DNA of 64,000 nucleotides from Symbiodinium natans (GCA_905221605.1 CAJNDS010002850.1:116739-180738), one strand, 5' to 3'; counted from the stretch's first letter, positions 19,498-29,165 are shown. Numbers and translations are program-made. Notes: generated from the letters alone by a model not told the origin.

Positions 19498-20453
19498 GTG
19501 GCCCTGAGCCACAACATGGGCCTCCCGATGCCTCGGTCATGGTCAGGGGGCTGATGAACCTTACAACCAAGCATATATCGGCCTCCCCCGACGCCACATT
19601 CAGGACAGCAATGCTGAGGACCTCGCTTCGCCTTGATGCACAACCTTCACTGTCGCAGGTTCAGGACTACCAGAAACACTTGCAGGCTGAGTTGGAGACG
19701 ATACTGGCTTCATCGGGTACCACCTCAACCGGCCTAGCGGCAACCTCCAGTCCTAAGGTCAGGGCCCTTGATACGTCCGGAAGCCCCAAGAACAAGGAGA
19801 AGGAGAAGGGTGGAACCGAGATGTGTCGCTACTTCATTAAGCCTTCGGGATGCCGCCGGGGAAGCAGATGTACATTCTCACACAACATGGCCACCTTGGA
19901 CAAGGAGACCCGTGCCCGGAAGTGCCTGCAATGTGGGAGTGAAAGCCACCGCCAGAAGGACTGTCAGGTGAATGTGAAGCCAGGTGCAAAGACCAAGCCT
20001 TCACCCACATCCTCCACATCAACTACGACAAGGTCGGCAGGATCAGCGGGACAGGGTCAAGCAACCCCAACAGTGGCCGCCGTAGCGCCCACTGAGCCTA
20101 ACGAGCCGGTGCAGGGAACGCCTTGGACATTCGAGACCTTGATGCAGGCGGCCCAGCAGGTGATTCAATCGCAAGGACAACCCGCCACTGGAGGACCAGA
20201 TGGTGGAAAGAGCCCGGAGAAGACTCCAAGCTCAATGAAGGTCCTGGCGGTCAAGGATATCCGGGTATGTTCCTTGCAGTCATCGTCCTCGGCCTTATTG
20301 GACTCGGGAGCCACTCATTCGTTGAGAACCGCTGGAAGTTGGGATGAGTGGCAGAAGGCAGAGGAGGTGGAGGTGCAGCTGGCAGGAAATCATGCTCTGA
20401 AGATGAAGATCACTACCCTTGATACTCTTCTGACAATCGGCTCCCGGCGTTGA
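19498..20453 (+). CDS. copia nucleocapsid fingers and protease
   Basis: Continues gag. A CCCH finger (C-x8-C-x5-C-x3-H, CRYFIKPSGCRRGSRCTFSH, from 19824) is followed by a CCHC knuckle (CLQCGSESHRQKDC, from 19923), both nucleic-acid binding. The retroviral-type aspartic protease motif LLDSGATHS has its catalytic Asp at 20301. The frame ends at TGA 20451-20453, and the homologous reading continues one frame over from about 20455 (QTIVPLGELVKILGY), so one extra base has entered the 20430-20466 interval. Confidence 0.88.
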
Positions 20454-23400
20454 TCGGCAATCCCAGCAGACGATCGTTCCTCTGGGCGAGCTGGTAAAAA
20501 TCCTCGGCTACACCATGAAGTGGTCCCAGGAGGAGTGCATCTTGGAGGACCCCAATGGAGAGGTCATTCACCTGAGTACCAACTCAGGATGTCCCCAGCT
20601 GTGCGAGGCTGAAGCATTGGCACTGATCGCCCGCCTGGAAGAGCGAAAGCGAGAGCGCCTCGAGAATGAGACCTTGGCTACAGAGGACAGAATCGCGAAG
20701 GTGGCCTCCTACATGGACCGGTCTTGGTTTGAGCACCTGCTGAACTACACATCCACCAACAATAAGGAGGCAGGACTTCGAGCTCTACGGGATGTGCCAT
20801 TTCTGAGGGAAGTTCCGGGGGAATGCATAAATGGGCTGATACCTCCTGGAGAACCAAAGGGAGGATGGGAGACCATGAAGAAGGTGACTTACCTGACAAG
20901 GGCCCAGCGACGAACCTTGCTCACCGATAAGAAGTGGATAGTGCATCTCTTCGCTGGGGAGGAGGGACACATGGAGTTCTACAAGTTCCATGATGGCGAC
21001 ACGGTGGTCTTGGAGGTGGACATCAGACAAAGTCGAGGACATAACCTCCTGGGTGATTCGCCAACATGGGAGATGCTTCTGTGGGGGGCCCGTATGGGCA
21101 AGATCGACATGATTTGTGGAGGACCACCGGGTCGTGATGGGCTTGCGTTTTGTCCCAAGGAGCCGGACGCTACGACCCTCAAGCCTTTGTCTTTGATCTC
21201 GAGAATGCTCTGGCTGTATGTGGTGGCGGCAACCGGAAGGATGACTATGGCTAAGGGGGCACTCCGTCATAAGGAAGTTGGCTTCGTGATTGAGCACCCC
21301 GGGCCTACTACTTCATCGCCACCACAACCAAGGGACCAGCGCTCATTCCTATGGGAAACCAACATGTGGAAGGAGTTTAAGGGCAAGACCGGCATGTTTG
21401 AGGTCGCGTTTGAGCAAGGGGGAACCGGAGCATCGTCGAGAATGAGCACGGTGTTGGGAACCAACGTCCCCTACTTAAGAGGCTTGGAGGGCATCAAGTC
21501 GGACGACAACCTGAAGGACCACCCAGAAGGTGCAGATCGAAGCCGATGGTCACCTGGGCTAGTGAGGGCATTGACCATTGCTTTCCATATGTGGTCACGG
21601 AGTCCAAGGGTGTATGCCATGAGTCCCGAAAGATGGAAGGCCCATGTAGATGCATCTCATCTCCCGTACCATAGGGACTGCTCGACATGCGTCATGGCAA
21701 GAGGGACTGGAAGGCGCCACGCTCGAGTCCATCATCCGGACAGCTATGTCCTTACTTCAGACCTCTCGGGGCCGCTGAAGCCAGGACTAGATGCAGCTGT
21801 TAAGGGAACGCCGGCTTGCAACATCCGCTACCTGCTGGTTGCCAAGTACCTCTTTCCCAAGGAGTTCGTGCGTGCCTACACCAAAAGGGAACCACCGTCT
21901 GAGGAGGGTATGGTCGAGCAATCCCAACCTGAACCTGGAGAAGCAGGACTTCAACTTGAGGAAGAAGACGACCAGCTGCTCGCGGATGATGAGGCCGACT
22001 ACGAACCTTCCATCGATGATGAGGATCACAATGAAGAAGGTGGAGAGCAGTTGGTGGATCTGATTGAACCCTTAGACAACAAGGATGGGGAAGCGAGCAA
22101 TGAGCGGGAGGAGGAATTGGCAACTCATGATTCTGAAGGTGGAGGTCCTAAAGGGCATGCAGCAATGAGAGAGATTGCCGTGATGATCGGGATACCCAAC
22201 AATAAGACTGCTACGATCAAGGGCGCTTTGCAGGACGTCATCCTGTACCTGGGTGCCCATGGCCTACCAGTCCTTCGATTCCACTCCGACCGCGGTGAAT
22301 ACTATTCAGCAGCCTTCAAGTCCTGGTTGAGAGAGCAGGGAATTCGAGGAACCTGGGCGGAACCCGGAATTCCGCAAACCAATGGTCATGCCGAAGCCAC
22401 CGTGAAGTGGATTAAGAACAGGATCCGAACTATGTTGGTGGCTAGTGAACTACCTGTTCGTCTTTGGCCAGCAGCGGCTGAAACGGCAGCTGCCGAACAG
22501 CGACCTGCGGTGCTGGGTCGGAAATCTTCACTCCTGGCTCCTTTCGGCACAACCGTACATGTGAAAAAGAGACCGTACACCGCGCTTGGTCCGAGGAGGA
22601 GTGGAGATACGTTCGATCCTCGGTGGATGAAGGGGAGATATGCTGGTTTGAGTGGATTACTGGATCGAGGCCACTTGGTCTATCTTCCGGCAGATGAGAA
22701 CAAGGCTGAAGGTTTCTTCCACACTTTCCATGTGAGGCCCAACCTGGTGGATCCCGGCGGGCCAACTGCAACATTGGAGGCAGATGAGGTCGTGAAATCG
22801 GCTACTCGTTTGTCCGAAAAAACCAAACTCGCCGATGTGGTTCCTAGAGTTGCAGTACTGGAGAGGGTGAAGCCGGGAGCGATCGAGGAGGAGGCTCAGC
22901 AGGTGTTGGAGATCAATGAGGAGGATGAAGACATGAAGTTTGTGGAAAGGTGGTTCAGGGACGGACCGTTACCCAACTTCAAGGCTGGAGCATATCGACA
23001 TGGAGGTGTGGTTGGGGTGATGAATACTACATCACAATATCCTCATCTAGTGCAAGTGCTCACCAGAATCCTACAGCGCTCCATGCCTGAGGCAACCTTC
23101 ACAGCTGTACTGGTGTCCACCAACACTTTGAAGGAGTTTCATCAGGATGTTAATAACGATGCGACCACGAAGAACTTCCTGGTGCCAGTCGTGTGTCCGT
23201 CAAAAGGAGGAGGAGTATGGGTTCAACTACAACCTGGAGACGTGGTTCAGGGAGAACTGAGTCAACGACCGAATGCCAAGGGAGAACTGGTGTTTGGAAA
23301 TTTGCACCCGCTCGTAAAGGGGAAGTGCATCTCTTTCTCCCCGAGGAGGTCCCATGAGGTTATGGAATGGACTGGTGATCGAGTTGTGATCATTGGATAT

Positions 23401-24411
23401 ACCCCCCACTGCCATGGACATATGGACTACCCGATGATTAAGACGCTGGAGAGCCTAGGTTTTCAACCTCCTCTATCACAACTACCAGAGTACTACATCC
23501 CGACTCCCGAGATTGCGAAGATTGACCTCAATCACCCCACTGAAGTCACAACCGAGAAGGATGATGAGCAGGTGGAACCAATGGTGAACGCAAGTGATTG
23601 GGAGATGTTTCTGGAGGTTGAAGGTGGTGAAGCGAGCTTAGGAGGAGGTGGAGGCGATCTGTTTGGATCAACCGGCCCAACAATCTGCAAGGCGGAGGTC
23701 GGCTACACACCCGACATCGAGGAATTGCTGGCTTCGTTGAAGGCACCGTTGGACGTGGTACATAATGTTGATCCCCAAGAAGTTCTCCGTTCTCTGGAAA
23801 AATGGCTGCCAGCAATTCAAAAGGAAGTTAAAAGCGTGGAGCATGCCATCGAGAGATTGAGGAGGGGGACAGCGGCACGTGCTGGTTGGCTGCAAAGGAA
23901 GGGGGTCCAACGACTTCCCACCAAGTTCGTCTACACGGTGAAGCCGAATGACAAGGCCGACCTCAATGACCCGTCGACCTGGTTCAAGCGAAAGGCTCGG
24001 CTGGTGGTTTGTGGCAATATGGCAGTCAATAGCAATCCCGACCTCTTCACTGAATCAGCTCCGGCTGAAGCAGTCCGAGCGGCTCTGACCCTCACTTGCA
24101 AGAACCAGTGGTCGGTGGGAATACTCGATGTCGTCACAGCCTTCTTGAAGAGATCCATGGGAAGATCCACAAGGGATCCCGTCGTGGTAGTCCAGCCGCC
24201 CAAGCTGTTGGAACGCTTGAGGATCATCGAGGAGTTCGAGCTTTGGGGCCTAATTAAGGCGCTATATGGACTCAAGGAGTCACCTCGCTTGTGGGGAAGC
24301 TATAGAGACCATGAGCTGGAGTCCCTCACCCTGACGATCAATGATAAGATCCTGCAGCTCAGAAAGGGAAAGGCGGTGGCTGCGTGGTGGACCGTCTTGG
24401 GCTCTAACTAG
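20434..24411 (+). CDS. copia integrase and N-terminal half of reverse transcriptase
   Basis: Opens in the new frame after TGA 20431-20433. The pre-integrase zinc region has HLPYHRDCSTC (about 21660-21690). The integrase catalytic triad is visible: Asp in LTSDLSGP (about 21760), Asp in FHSDRGEYYS (about 22282) and Glu in NGHAEATVKWIKNR (about 22388). An acidic linker (about 21940-22130) splits the first two. RT begins near 23930 (KARLVVCGN) with Asp in ILDVVTAFLK, then LYGLKESPRLW. The frame ends at TAG 24409-24411, and the next frame-1 codons continue RT, so this is a single nonsense codon. Confidence 0.92.
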   Translation, partial: QSAPGVDRQSQQTIVPLGELVKILGYTMKWSQEECILEDPNGEVIHLSTNSGCPQLCEAEALALIARLEERKRERLENETLATEDRIAKVASYMDRSWFEHLLNYTSTNNKEAGLRALRDVPFLREVPGECINGLIPPGEPKGGWETMKKVTYLTRAQRRTLLTDKKWIVHLFAGEEGHMEFYKFHDGDTVVLEVDIRQSRGHNLLGDSPTWEMLLWGARMGKIDMICGGPPGRDGLAFCPKEPDATTLKPLSLISRMLWLYVVAATGRMTMAKGALRHKEVGFVIEHPGPTTSSPPQPRDQRSFLWETNMWKEFKGKTGMFEVAFEQGGTGASSRMSTVLGTNVPYLRGLEGIKSDDNLKDHPEGADRSRWSPGLVRALTIAFHMWSRSPRVYAMSPERWKAHVDASHLPYHRDCSTCVMARGTGRRHARVHHPDSYVLTSDLSGPLKPGLDAAVKGTPACNIRYLLVAKYLFPKEFVRAYTKREPPSEEGMVEQSQPEPGEAGLQLEEEDDQLLADDEADYEPSIDDEDHNEEGGEQLVDLIEPLDNKDGEASNEREEELATHDSEGGGPKGHAAMREIAVMIGIPNNKTATIKGALQDVILYLGAHGLPVLRFHSDRGEYYSAAFKSWLREQGIRGTWAEPGIPQTNGHAEATVKWIKNRIRTMLVASELPVRLWPAAAETAAAEQRPAVLGRKSSLLAPFGTTVHVKKRPYTALGPRRSGDTFDPRWMKGRYAGLSGLLDRGHLVYLPADENKAEGFFHTFHVRPNLVDPGGPTATLEADEVVKSATRLSEKTKLADVVPRVAVLERVKPGAIEEEAQQVLEINEEDEDMKFVERWFRDGPLPNFKAGAYRHGGVVGVMNTTSQYPHLVQVLTRILQRSMPEATFTAVLVSTNTLKEFHQDVNNDATTKNFLVPVVCPSKGGGVWVQLQPGDVVQGELSQRPNAKGELVFGNLHPLVKGKCISFSPRRSHEVMEWTGDRVVIIGYTPHCHGHMDYPMIKTLESLGFQPPLSQLPEYYIPTPEIAKIDLNHPTEVTTEKDDEQVEPMVNASDWEMFLEVEGGEASLGGGGGDLFGSTGPTICKAEVGYTPDIEELLASLKAPLDVVHNVDPQEVLRSLEKWLPAIQKEVKSVEHAIERLRRGTAARAGWLQRKGVQRLPTKFVYTVKPNDKADLNDPSTWFKRKARLVVCGNMAVNSNPDLFTESAPAEAVRAALTLTCKNQWSVGILDVVTAFLKRSMGRSTRDPVVVVQPPKLLERLRIIEEFELWGLIKALYGLKESPRLWGSYRDHELESLTLTINDKILQLRKGKAVAAWWTVLGSN

Positions 24412-26343
24412 GAGATCATGGCAGTTATCGTGATCTATGTGGACGATTTCATGATCTGTGGTAGTCGGGAAACCATCATGAAGTTGGCCCAGGGGATCCA
24501 AAGACTATGGGAAACCACGGAATTGCAGACGATATCGCCACAACAACCCGTTCGGTTCTTGGGAATGGAGATATGTCTTCGGGGAGGAGGAGAAGAACCA
24601 ATGTCCTTTGGAATCACCCAAGAAGCCTACATCCGCGAGCTCCTAAGGACGAGGAAGGTTGCCGCCACCCAGTTGGATCGTGTTCCGTTGAGCAAGGACT
24701 CAGCATCTTTCTCCGTCTTGGACAACGACATCCCACCCAATGACTTTGATGTCCACTTGGCCCAACAACTCACAGGAGAGCTGCTTTGGGTTTCTCAGCG
24801 GAGCCGCCCGGAGCTGTCATTTGTGACCTCACTCATGTCGGCATTGACCACGAAGGCTCCAAGCCGAGTGATCACAATTGGTATGAAGGCCCTGGGGTAC
24901 TTGCAGCGAACGCAAGCCCGACAATTGACCATCGGCTACGACAGGTCTGGCTTAGCGCTATTCTGTGATGCGGCCTATGCTCCGGAATCTGGAAGGTCGC
25001 ACTCGGGATGGGCGGTGTTTTGGGCTGGCTCAGCAATCGTATGGAGATCGGGAAGGCAAAGTGTGATATCGCTCTCCACGGCGGAGAGTGAACTTATCTC
25101 CATGTTGGACGGAGCGGTGGCAACCCTGGGAGTGGAAGCTTTGCTACAGGATATTGGGGTGGAGGTCTCAGCACGTACCATCTACACCGACAGCACCTCT
25201 GCTTTGGCAATTTCGTCTGGTAGTGGTGGATGGCGTACTCGGCACCTCCGCATAAAGGCTGGGTGGCTGCAAGAGCAGCTGGATGCTGGCATCATCATGG
25301 TGAAGCACTGTGCTGGAAGAATTCAGCTAGCAGACCTATTAACAAAGGCCCTTGCTGCCCAGAGGATCAATGACCTCCTCAGTCTTTGGGGAGTGACCGA
25401 CGGCTCATCGACAAGCAGAACAGAAACGTCATCGAGTTCTGGTGGAGCGGCAAAGGTTCTGCTGGCCCTCGTGTGCTGCCTACTGATAGTGGGAGCTAAG
25501 GCGGAAGAGGAGGCCCTTGGAGTTCAGAGTCGACTTTCTGTTGATTGGGACTTGGTGGGGTGGCTACTTCTGTTTCTGGCGGTCGCAGGGGTTGTGGCAA
25601 TATGGGAGGCGATGAAGTGGGTGACCACTGAAGTATGGGATTGGACTCCAGGGTCAGGAACGAGGAAGTTGAGAAAGCTTCAAAGGTTGGAGGTAGCGAC
25701 AAGAAGGGCGATTGAGGCAGAGATTCGAAGGCGAGCCAAGGAGGAGAGCGATGATGCGACCCCTTCGACCCGGCCAACTACTTCTTCGACCCGACCAGCT
25801 ACTTCTTCGACCCAACCAGCTACTTCTTCGACCCAACCAGCTACTTCTTCGACCCGACCAGCTACTTCTTCGACCCAACCTACCACTCTGTCGACTCTCA
25901 ATGACAAGCTCCGGATCCAAGCGCCAGCACCGATGAATCCGACTGGAATGTCCACAACACCGAGACCTACACGTGATTCGCAACAACCGAGCCATCTACA
26001 GAGATCTCCAGCTACCAGCACTACGAGCTATGGCGACTGGAATGAAGGTGAGTTTCCTTCAGATCGCACAAGGGTGTGCGTTGACGTTATCATGCTCATG
26101 GTGGTGGAGGAGATCAAGACTGGACTTCGTGAAAAAAACTTTTTCGCTTACTGGCACGAAGGAAGTTTTGGCGGCGAGGTTGGCGACCCACATCGAGGAG
26201 GGAGTGTTCCCAGCGAGGGAATTGCCCACCACGAGACAGCTGAAGTATGTCCTCTACATCTGGCGAGAAAGGAACTTGGCTTTCAAGGTTCGTCTGAGAT
26301 GGGGCGATATCTGTACAAAGGGACGAGTTTCCAGATGGATTAG
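24412..26343 (+). CDS. copia RT C-terminal half, RNase H and membrane extension
   Basis: Same frame as the previous segment, directly after its TAG. The RT active site YVDD is at 24436-24447. RNase H carries FCDAAYAPESGRSHSG, STAESELI and TDSTSALA, with the catalytic acidic residues present. After RNase H two hydrophobic helices follow (AKVLLALVCCLLIVGAKA and GWLLLFLAVAGVVAIW), then a basic stretch, a six-copy 7-residue STRPATS repeat, and a tail that loses frame near 25950. Confidence 0.92.
   Translation, partial: EIMAVIVIYVDDFMICGSRETIMKLAQGIQRLWETTELQTISPQQPVRFLGMEICLRGGGEEPMSFGITQEAYIRELLRTRKVAATQLDRVPLSKDSASFSVLDNDIPPNDFDVHLAQQLTGELLWVSQRSRPELSFVTSLMSALTTKAPSRVITIGMKALGYLQRTQARQLTIGYDRSGLALFCDAAYAPESGRSHSGWAVFWAGSAIVWRSGRQSVISLSTAESELISMLDGAVATLGVEALLQDIGVEVSARTIYTDSTSALAISSGSGGWRTRHLRIKAGWLQEQLDAGIIMVKHCAGRIQLADLLTKALAAQRINDLLSLWGVTDGSSTSRTETSSSSGGAAKVLLALVCCLLIVGAKAEEEALGVQSRLSVDWDLVGWLLLFLAVAGVVAIWEAMKWVTTEVWDWTPGSGTRKLRKLQRLEVATRRAIEAEIRRRAKEESDDATPSTRPTTSSTRPATSSTQPATSSTQPATSSTRPATSSTQPTTLSTLNDKLRIQAPAPMNPTGMSTTPRPTRDSQQPSHLQRSPATSTTSYGDWNEGEFPSDRTRVCVDVIMLMVVEEIKTGLREKNFFAYWHEGSFGGEVGDPHRGGSVPSEGIAHHETAEVCPLHLARKELGFQGSSEMGRYLYKGTSFQMD
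25768..25893 (+). repeat. six tandem 21-bp repeats (STRPATS/STQPATS)
   Basis: In-frame Ser/Thr/Pro repeats after the second membrane helix, likely an extended linker. Confidence 0.93.
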
Positions 26344-26377
26344 TATGTGGAAAAATGCTGGTGAGGAACTTCAGTGA
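25950..26377 (+). pseudogene. frame-displaced SAP-like C-terminus of the copia polyprotein
   Basis: One frame over from the RNase H ORF, codons give RDLQLPALRAMATGMK and, further on, SLTGTKEVLAARLATHIEEG, resembling the two halves of a SAP DNA-binding motif. Then come PTTRQLKYVLYIWRERN and a basic end (KGRVSRWISMWKNA). The intervening residues do not fit, so an insertion or frame change probably splits the motif. Confidence 0.5.
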
Positions 26378-26429
26378 GGCGAAGGCGATGGGATGTAGAT
26401 ATTGGGGCTGCAGCACCTATCGAAGCTGC

Positions 26430-26438
26430 AGAGGAGGA
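26430..26438 (+). promoter_or_regulatory. polypurine tract of copia element
   Basis: AGAGGAGGA immediately precedes the 3' LTR; expected primer for plus-strand synthesis. Confidence 0.75.
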
Positions 26439-26763
26439 GTGAAGAAGACCCTCGCCCCGCCAAGGTACATCTCAACGACCGCTTCCTCGTGGGCCGTTTG
26501 TTTGCTCAGGGAAGGGCTGCGGAACAAGCCCCTTGAGCCACCATGTGTGTGTGAAGCACCACATCGTCGCATGTCACAACGACTTTGCAGTTCGTATGAG
26601 CATAGCTCTACAAGCATCAGACACCAGAGATATGTACAAACCTCTTTTGACTCTGAGACAGTCATGTGCTTTGCTGCAAAAGATTCTCCAATTCGAGTCG
26701 TTGCCATGGCTGATTCTGATGTTGGGACTGTAGTGGGCCTTCCTGAAGATCCCATGCAACGAG
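26439..26763 (+). repeat. 3' LTR of copia element
   Basis: Matches the 5' LTR throughout except a short block near position 125. Confidence 0.93.
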
Positions 26764-26815
26764 AACCCTAAACCCTAAACCCGAAACCCTAAACCCTAAA
26801 CCCTAGACCCTAACC
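26764..26815 (-). repeat. telomeric array, right half, after copia
   Basis: Begins AACCCTAAACCC directly after the LTR, in the same phase orientation as 17251-17303. Confidence 0.95.
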
Positions 26816-27270
26816 CCTTGTGCTTGCACACACAATGATGCGGGACCCACGTCCTTGGGATGCTTCTGAGTGGTAAGGTCGGGTAACCCTGGCCCATCTG
26901 GCACGCCTGAAATCCCAGGAGTTAGACCCGTGTTCATGACAACAAGAAAGCCCCCAAGTGTCTAAGAGTTTGTGGAATACTGGTACAGTAGTAAAATGGA
27001 ACGTCCTCTGGGCCAGTTCAAACCAGGGCAAATTGTCTTGCGGTGGGCATCTTCTCTTCTAAACCCACTCTTGAGCAATATGGCGCCTTAATATGGTCCC
27101 TGAATTTGGGAACCCTTATATACCCCTTGTATACCCTAAAAAACACCCAAGGGCCTATACTTCAGAACCCTTTAAAACTCTAAAGAAGGTAAGGGGACCA
27201 TGTGAATGAAGGGGCCATGCAACGTCCCTTAGATTTGGGGACGACCCCGACGTGGCGAAGGTTCCGACTT
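26816..27270. other. unique stretch without a supported gene
   Basis: A 73-codon minus-strand frame (26810-27031) is open, but has no splice or start support. Confidence 0.4.
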
Positions 27271-27302
27271 CCCTAAACCCTAAACCCTAAACCCTAAACC
27301 CT
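27271..27302 (-). repeat. telomeric array (CCCTAAA)
   Basis: Four heptamers. Confidence 0.92.
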
Positions 27303-27415
27303 ATTCCCCTTTCTGGCCCTTGGGGTGCTCCTGCCCGTTGACACCGAACTCGTCGTCCGCCCCGCTTTCGTCGGCCTGCCGAGGGCCCGAGTTGAATGAG
27401 GCACCCTGTATCCCC

Positions 27416-27495
27416 CTACGTATATATATATATATACATACATACATATAATATATATATATATATATAGATAATATACATATATATATATATAC
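27416..27495. repeat. TA/CATA microsatellite
   Basis: Three TA blocks separated by CATACATACATA and GATAATATACA. Confidence 0.9.
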
Positions 27496-27567
27496 CCTTG
27501 AAGAGATTCTAAAGGATTACAAAGGGTACCTAGGTACCTCCTTCCCCCATTGTTTACCAAGAAACCA

Positions 27568-27735
27568 AGGGGTTGAGGGTTAGGGTTTGGGGCTTTCGGC
27601 TGTGGGGTTTAGGGGTTTAGGGGTTTATTAGGGGTTTAGGGGTTTAGGGGTTTAGGGGTTTAGGGGTTTAGGGGTTTAGGGGTTTAGGGGTTTAGGGGTT
27701 TAGGGGTTTAGGGGTTTAGGGTTTAGGGTTTGACC
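27568..27735 (+). repeat. variant telomeric array of TTTAGGGG octamers
   Basis: About 14 octamers, ending in two canonical heptamers. Confidence 0.95.
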
Positions 27736-27940
27736 TGGTTTTGGGTGTTTCTGTTGGCCGGAAGTTTTGGGGTTTCAGGGTTTGGGGTCCAGGTCGAAGA
27801 AGAAAAAAGTGTAGAAAGAACGTGCCCCCTCAATTAACAGACAACCGTCCATATCCGTTAATTGCCAAGGAACAAACCATCCAAGAGGCACTCTATCCTT
27901 GTTGAGATTACTTTCTTTCTCCCTTCAAACGCGACCGCAG

Positions 27941-28135
27941 GGTTCATGGACAGGTTATCTCTGTAGGGAAGGTGATTTGAAGCTCTGGATCGCGAGATGT
28001 GATTGCGCTTGCGCTGGTTTCTCGGTCCTTCCCGGCCGACTACGCAAGGCCCGGGAGCAACGCAACAGCAAGCTGGTTCAGGGGGGTCTCGTTTCGGTTT
28101 GCGACGCTCACACAGGCCCATGGCAGGCATTGTAG
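27941..28135 (+). CDS. candidate internal exon, unidentified
   Basis: A pyrimidine-rich acceptor (TTTCTCCCTTCAAACG..CGCAG) ends at 27940. The frame is open for 62-64 codons to a CAG|GCATTG (GC) or a TAG|GTACTG site. Contains SWTGYLCREGDLKLWIARC and LRKAREQRNSKLVQGG. The GYL..G.LK.W..R spacing faintly recalls a PH-domain start, but this is not enough to call one. Confidence 0.35.
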   Translation, partial: GSWTGYLCREGDLKLWIARCDCACAGFSVLPGRLRKAREQRNSKLVQGGLVSVCDAHTGPWQAL

Positions 28136-28318
28136 GTACTGATACAAACTGTCTACCCGAGCCCTCCAGTCCCTATCAGCGTTTTTGTTCTGGGTTTAAG
28201 GGGTCCGGACGTTGTGGCACTGGGAGGGGGCTTTACGTGTAACATGGTGGGCTTGTAAGGGACACTGTGGGTTGAAAAGTGTTCGAGAGGTTTTGGAAAC
28301 CCTGCAAACGTTGCACGC

Positions 28319-28550
28319 ATGATGGATAACCGGTATTCAAAATACACCCAGATGCTTCGGGCATCCGCTCGACCAAAAACCCTGCGCATGCAGTTCCTTG
28401 AGCTTCGGGCCTGCTCTGGGCAGTTTTTTTGCACTTGCAAATTTGGATGCAGGGTTGTAGCAAGGTGCCCTCACTTGGCGGCCGGGGTCTCTTCCGCAGC
28501 AGACTTGCAGCACCGAAACGTGCAGCTGCAGCCGCTCCAGCATGGGTTCA
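28319..28550 (+). CDS. open segment, cysteine-rich, unidentified
   Basis: ATG 28319, about 77 codons before it enters a telomeric array. Contains MQFLELRACSGQFFCTCKFG. The opposite strand is also open. Confidence 0.22.
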
Positions 28551-28590
28551 GGTTAGGGTTTAGGGTTTAGGCTTATAGGGTTTAGGGATA
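28550..28590 (+). repeat. short telomeric array
   Basis: Three heptamers plus degenerate GCTTATAGGG. Confidence 0.85.
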
Positions 28591-28659
28591 AGGTCCTGGC
28601 TTTATTGGGCCTGTAAAGCTTTCGTCCTTTGCTCAGGTTGACGGCTCAGGTATGTCTTC

Positions 28660-29045
28660 TCAGACAGGCGCCTCGCACTGCTTCTGGATCATCAAAGCGA
28701 GAGCTTCGTGGTGCATCTCCTGTCGAATGCACTGAAGGCTCTTGTTGCAGACTTTCTGGGTCGGTTCAGAAGACTTCAGATTTGAAAGTGTGGAGTTCGT
28801 GCAGATGAGAAGCCCCGAGTTACCCTAAACGACTCAAGAGATTGTGAAGTCAGCGCCAGTCAAGAAGTGCCCCATACTCTGCAAAACATCAACAAGTTGG
28901 GACCCAGAACCCAAAAAACGGGTACAAGGTACCACTGCGCTACCAAGACAAGGCAGCTCACAAAGTGGTGCTCCTTGACCAGCTGCCCAAGTAGCTCCTG
29001 CCGATACTGGCGATCCGATGCCATGAGGTCCACGAAAGAGAACAT
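28660..29045 (-). CDS. two-exon gene whose acceptor lies in a telomeric heptamer
   Basis: Exon one (29045-28962) starts at ATG: MFSFVDLMASDRQYRQELLG then QLVKEHHF. A GTGAGC donor opens a 137-nt intron (28961-28825) ending TCGTTTAG|GG, the AG being part of a single TTTAGGG. Exon two (28824-28660) continues in phase 0: GNSGLLICTNSTLSNLKSSE, then QEMHHEALALMIQKQC, stop TGA 28660-28662. Product 82 residues if the ATG is right; the frame is open a little further upstream. Function unknown; composition is that of a soluble helical protein. Confidence 0.5.
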
Positions 29046-29075
29046 GCCCGAGTGTCCTTTCGAGACTTGAACTGC

Positions 29076-29165
29076 TCAGGGTTTAGGGTTTAGGGTTTCG
29101 GGCATAGCGTTTAGGGTTTAGGGTTTAGGGGTGTTTTTCGGGTGGAGGGCTCAGGGTTTAGGGCT
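29076..29165 (+). repeat. telomeric arrays with short interruptions
   Basis: Three short TTTAGGG blocks separated by 10-25 bp. Confidence 0.85.

Larger units (their letters stand above)
17304..26763 (+). mobile_element. Ty1/copia LTR retrotransposon, full length, coding region broken
   Basis: Direct LTRs of 322 and 325 bp, a primer site next to the 5' LTR, a purine tract next to the 3' LTR, and the order gag, CCCH/CCHC fingers, protease, integrase, reverse transcriptase, RNase H (integrase before RT) define Ty1/copia. It sits inside a CCCTAAA array, with AACCC on both sides as a 5-bp target duplication. The LTRs differ only in one small block (CACATGGCCCGT versus CACATCGTCGCATG), so the insertion is recent. 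A frame change near 20440, one TAG at 24409 and a C-terminal frame change make this copy non-functional as read. Confidence 0.95.
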
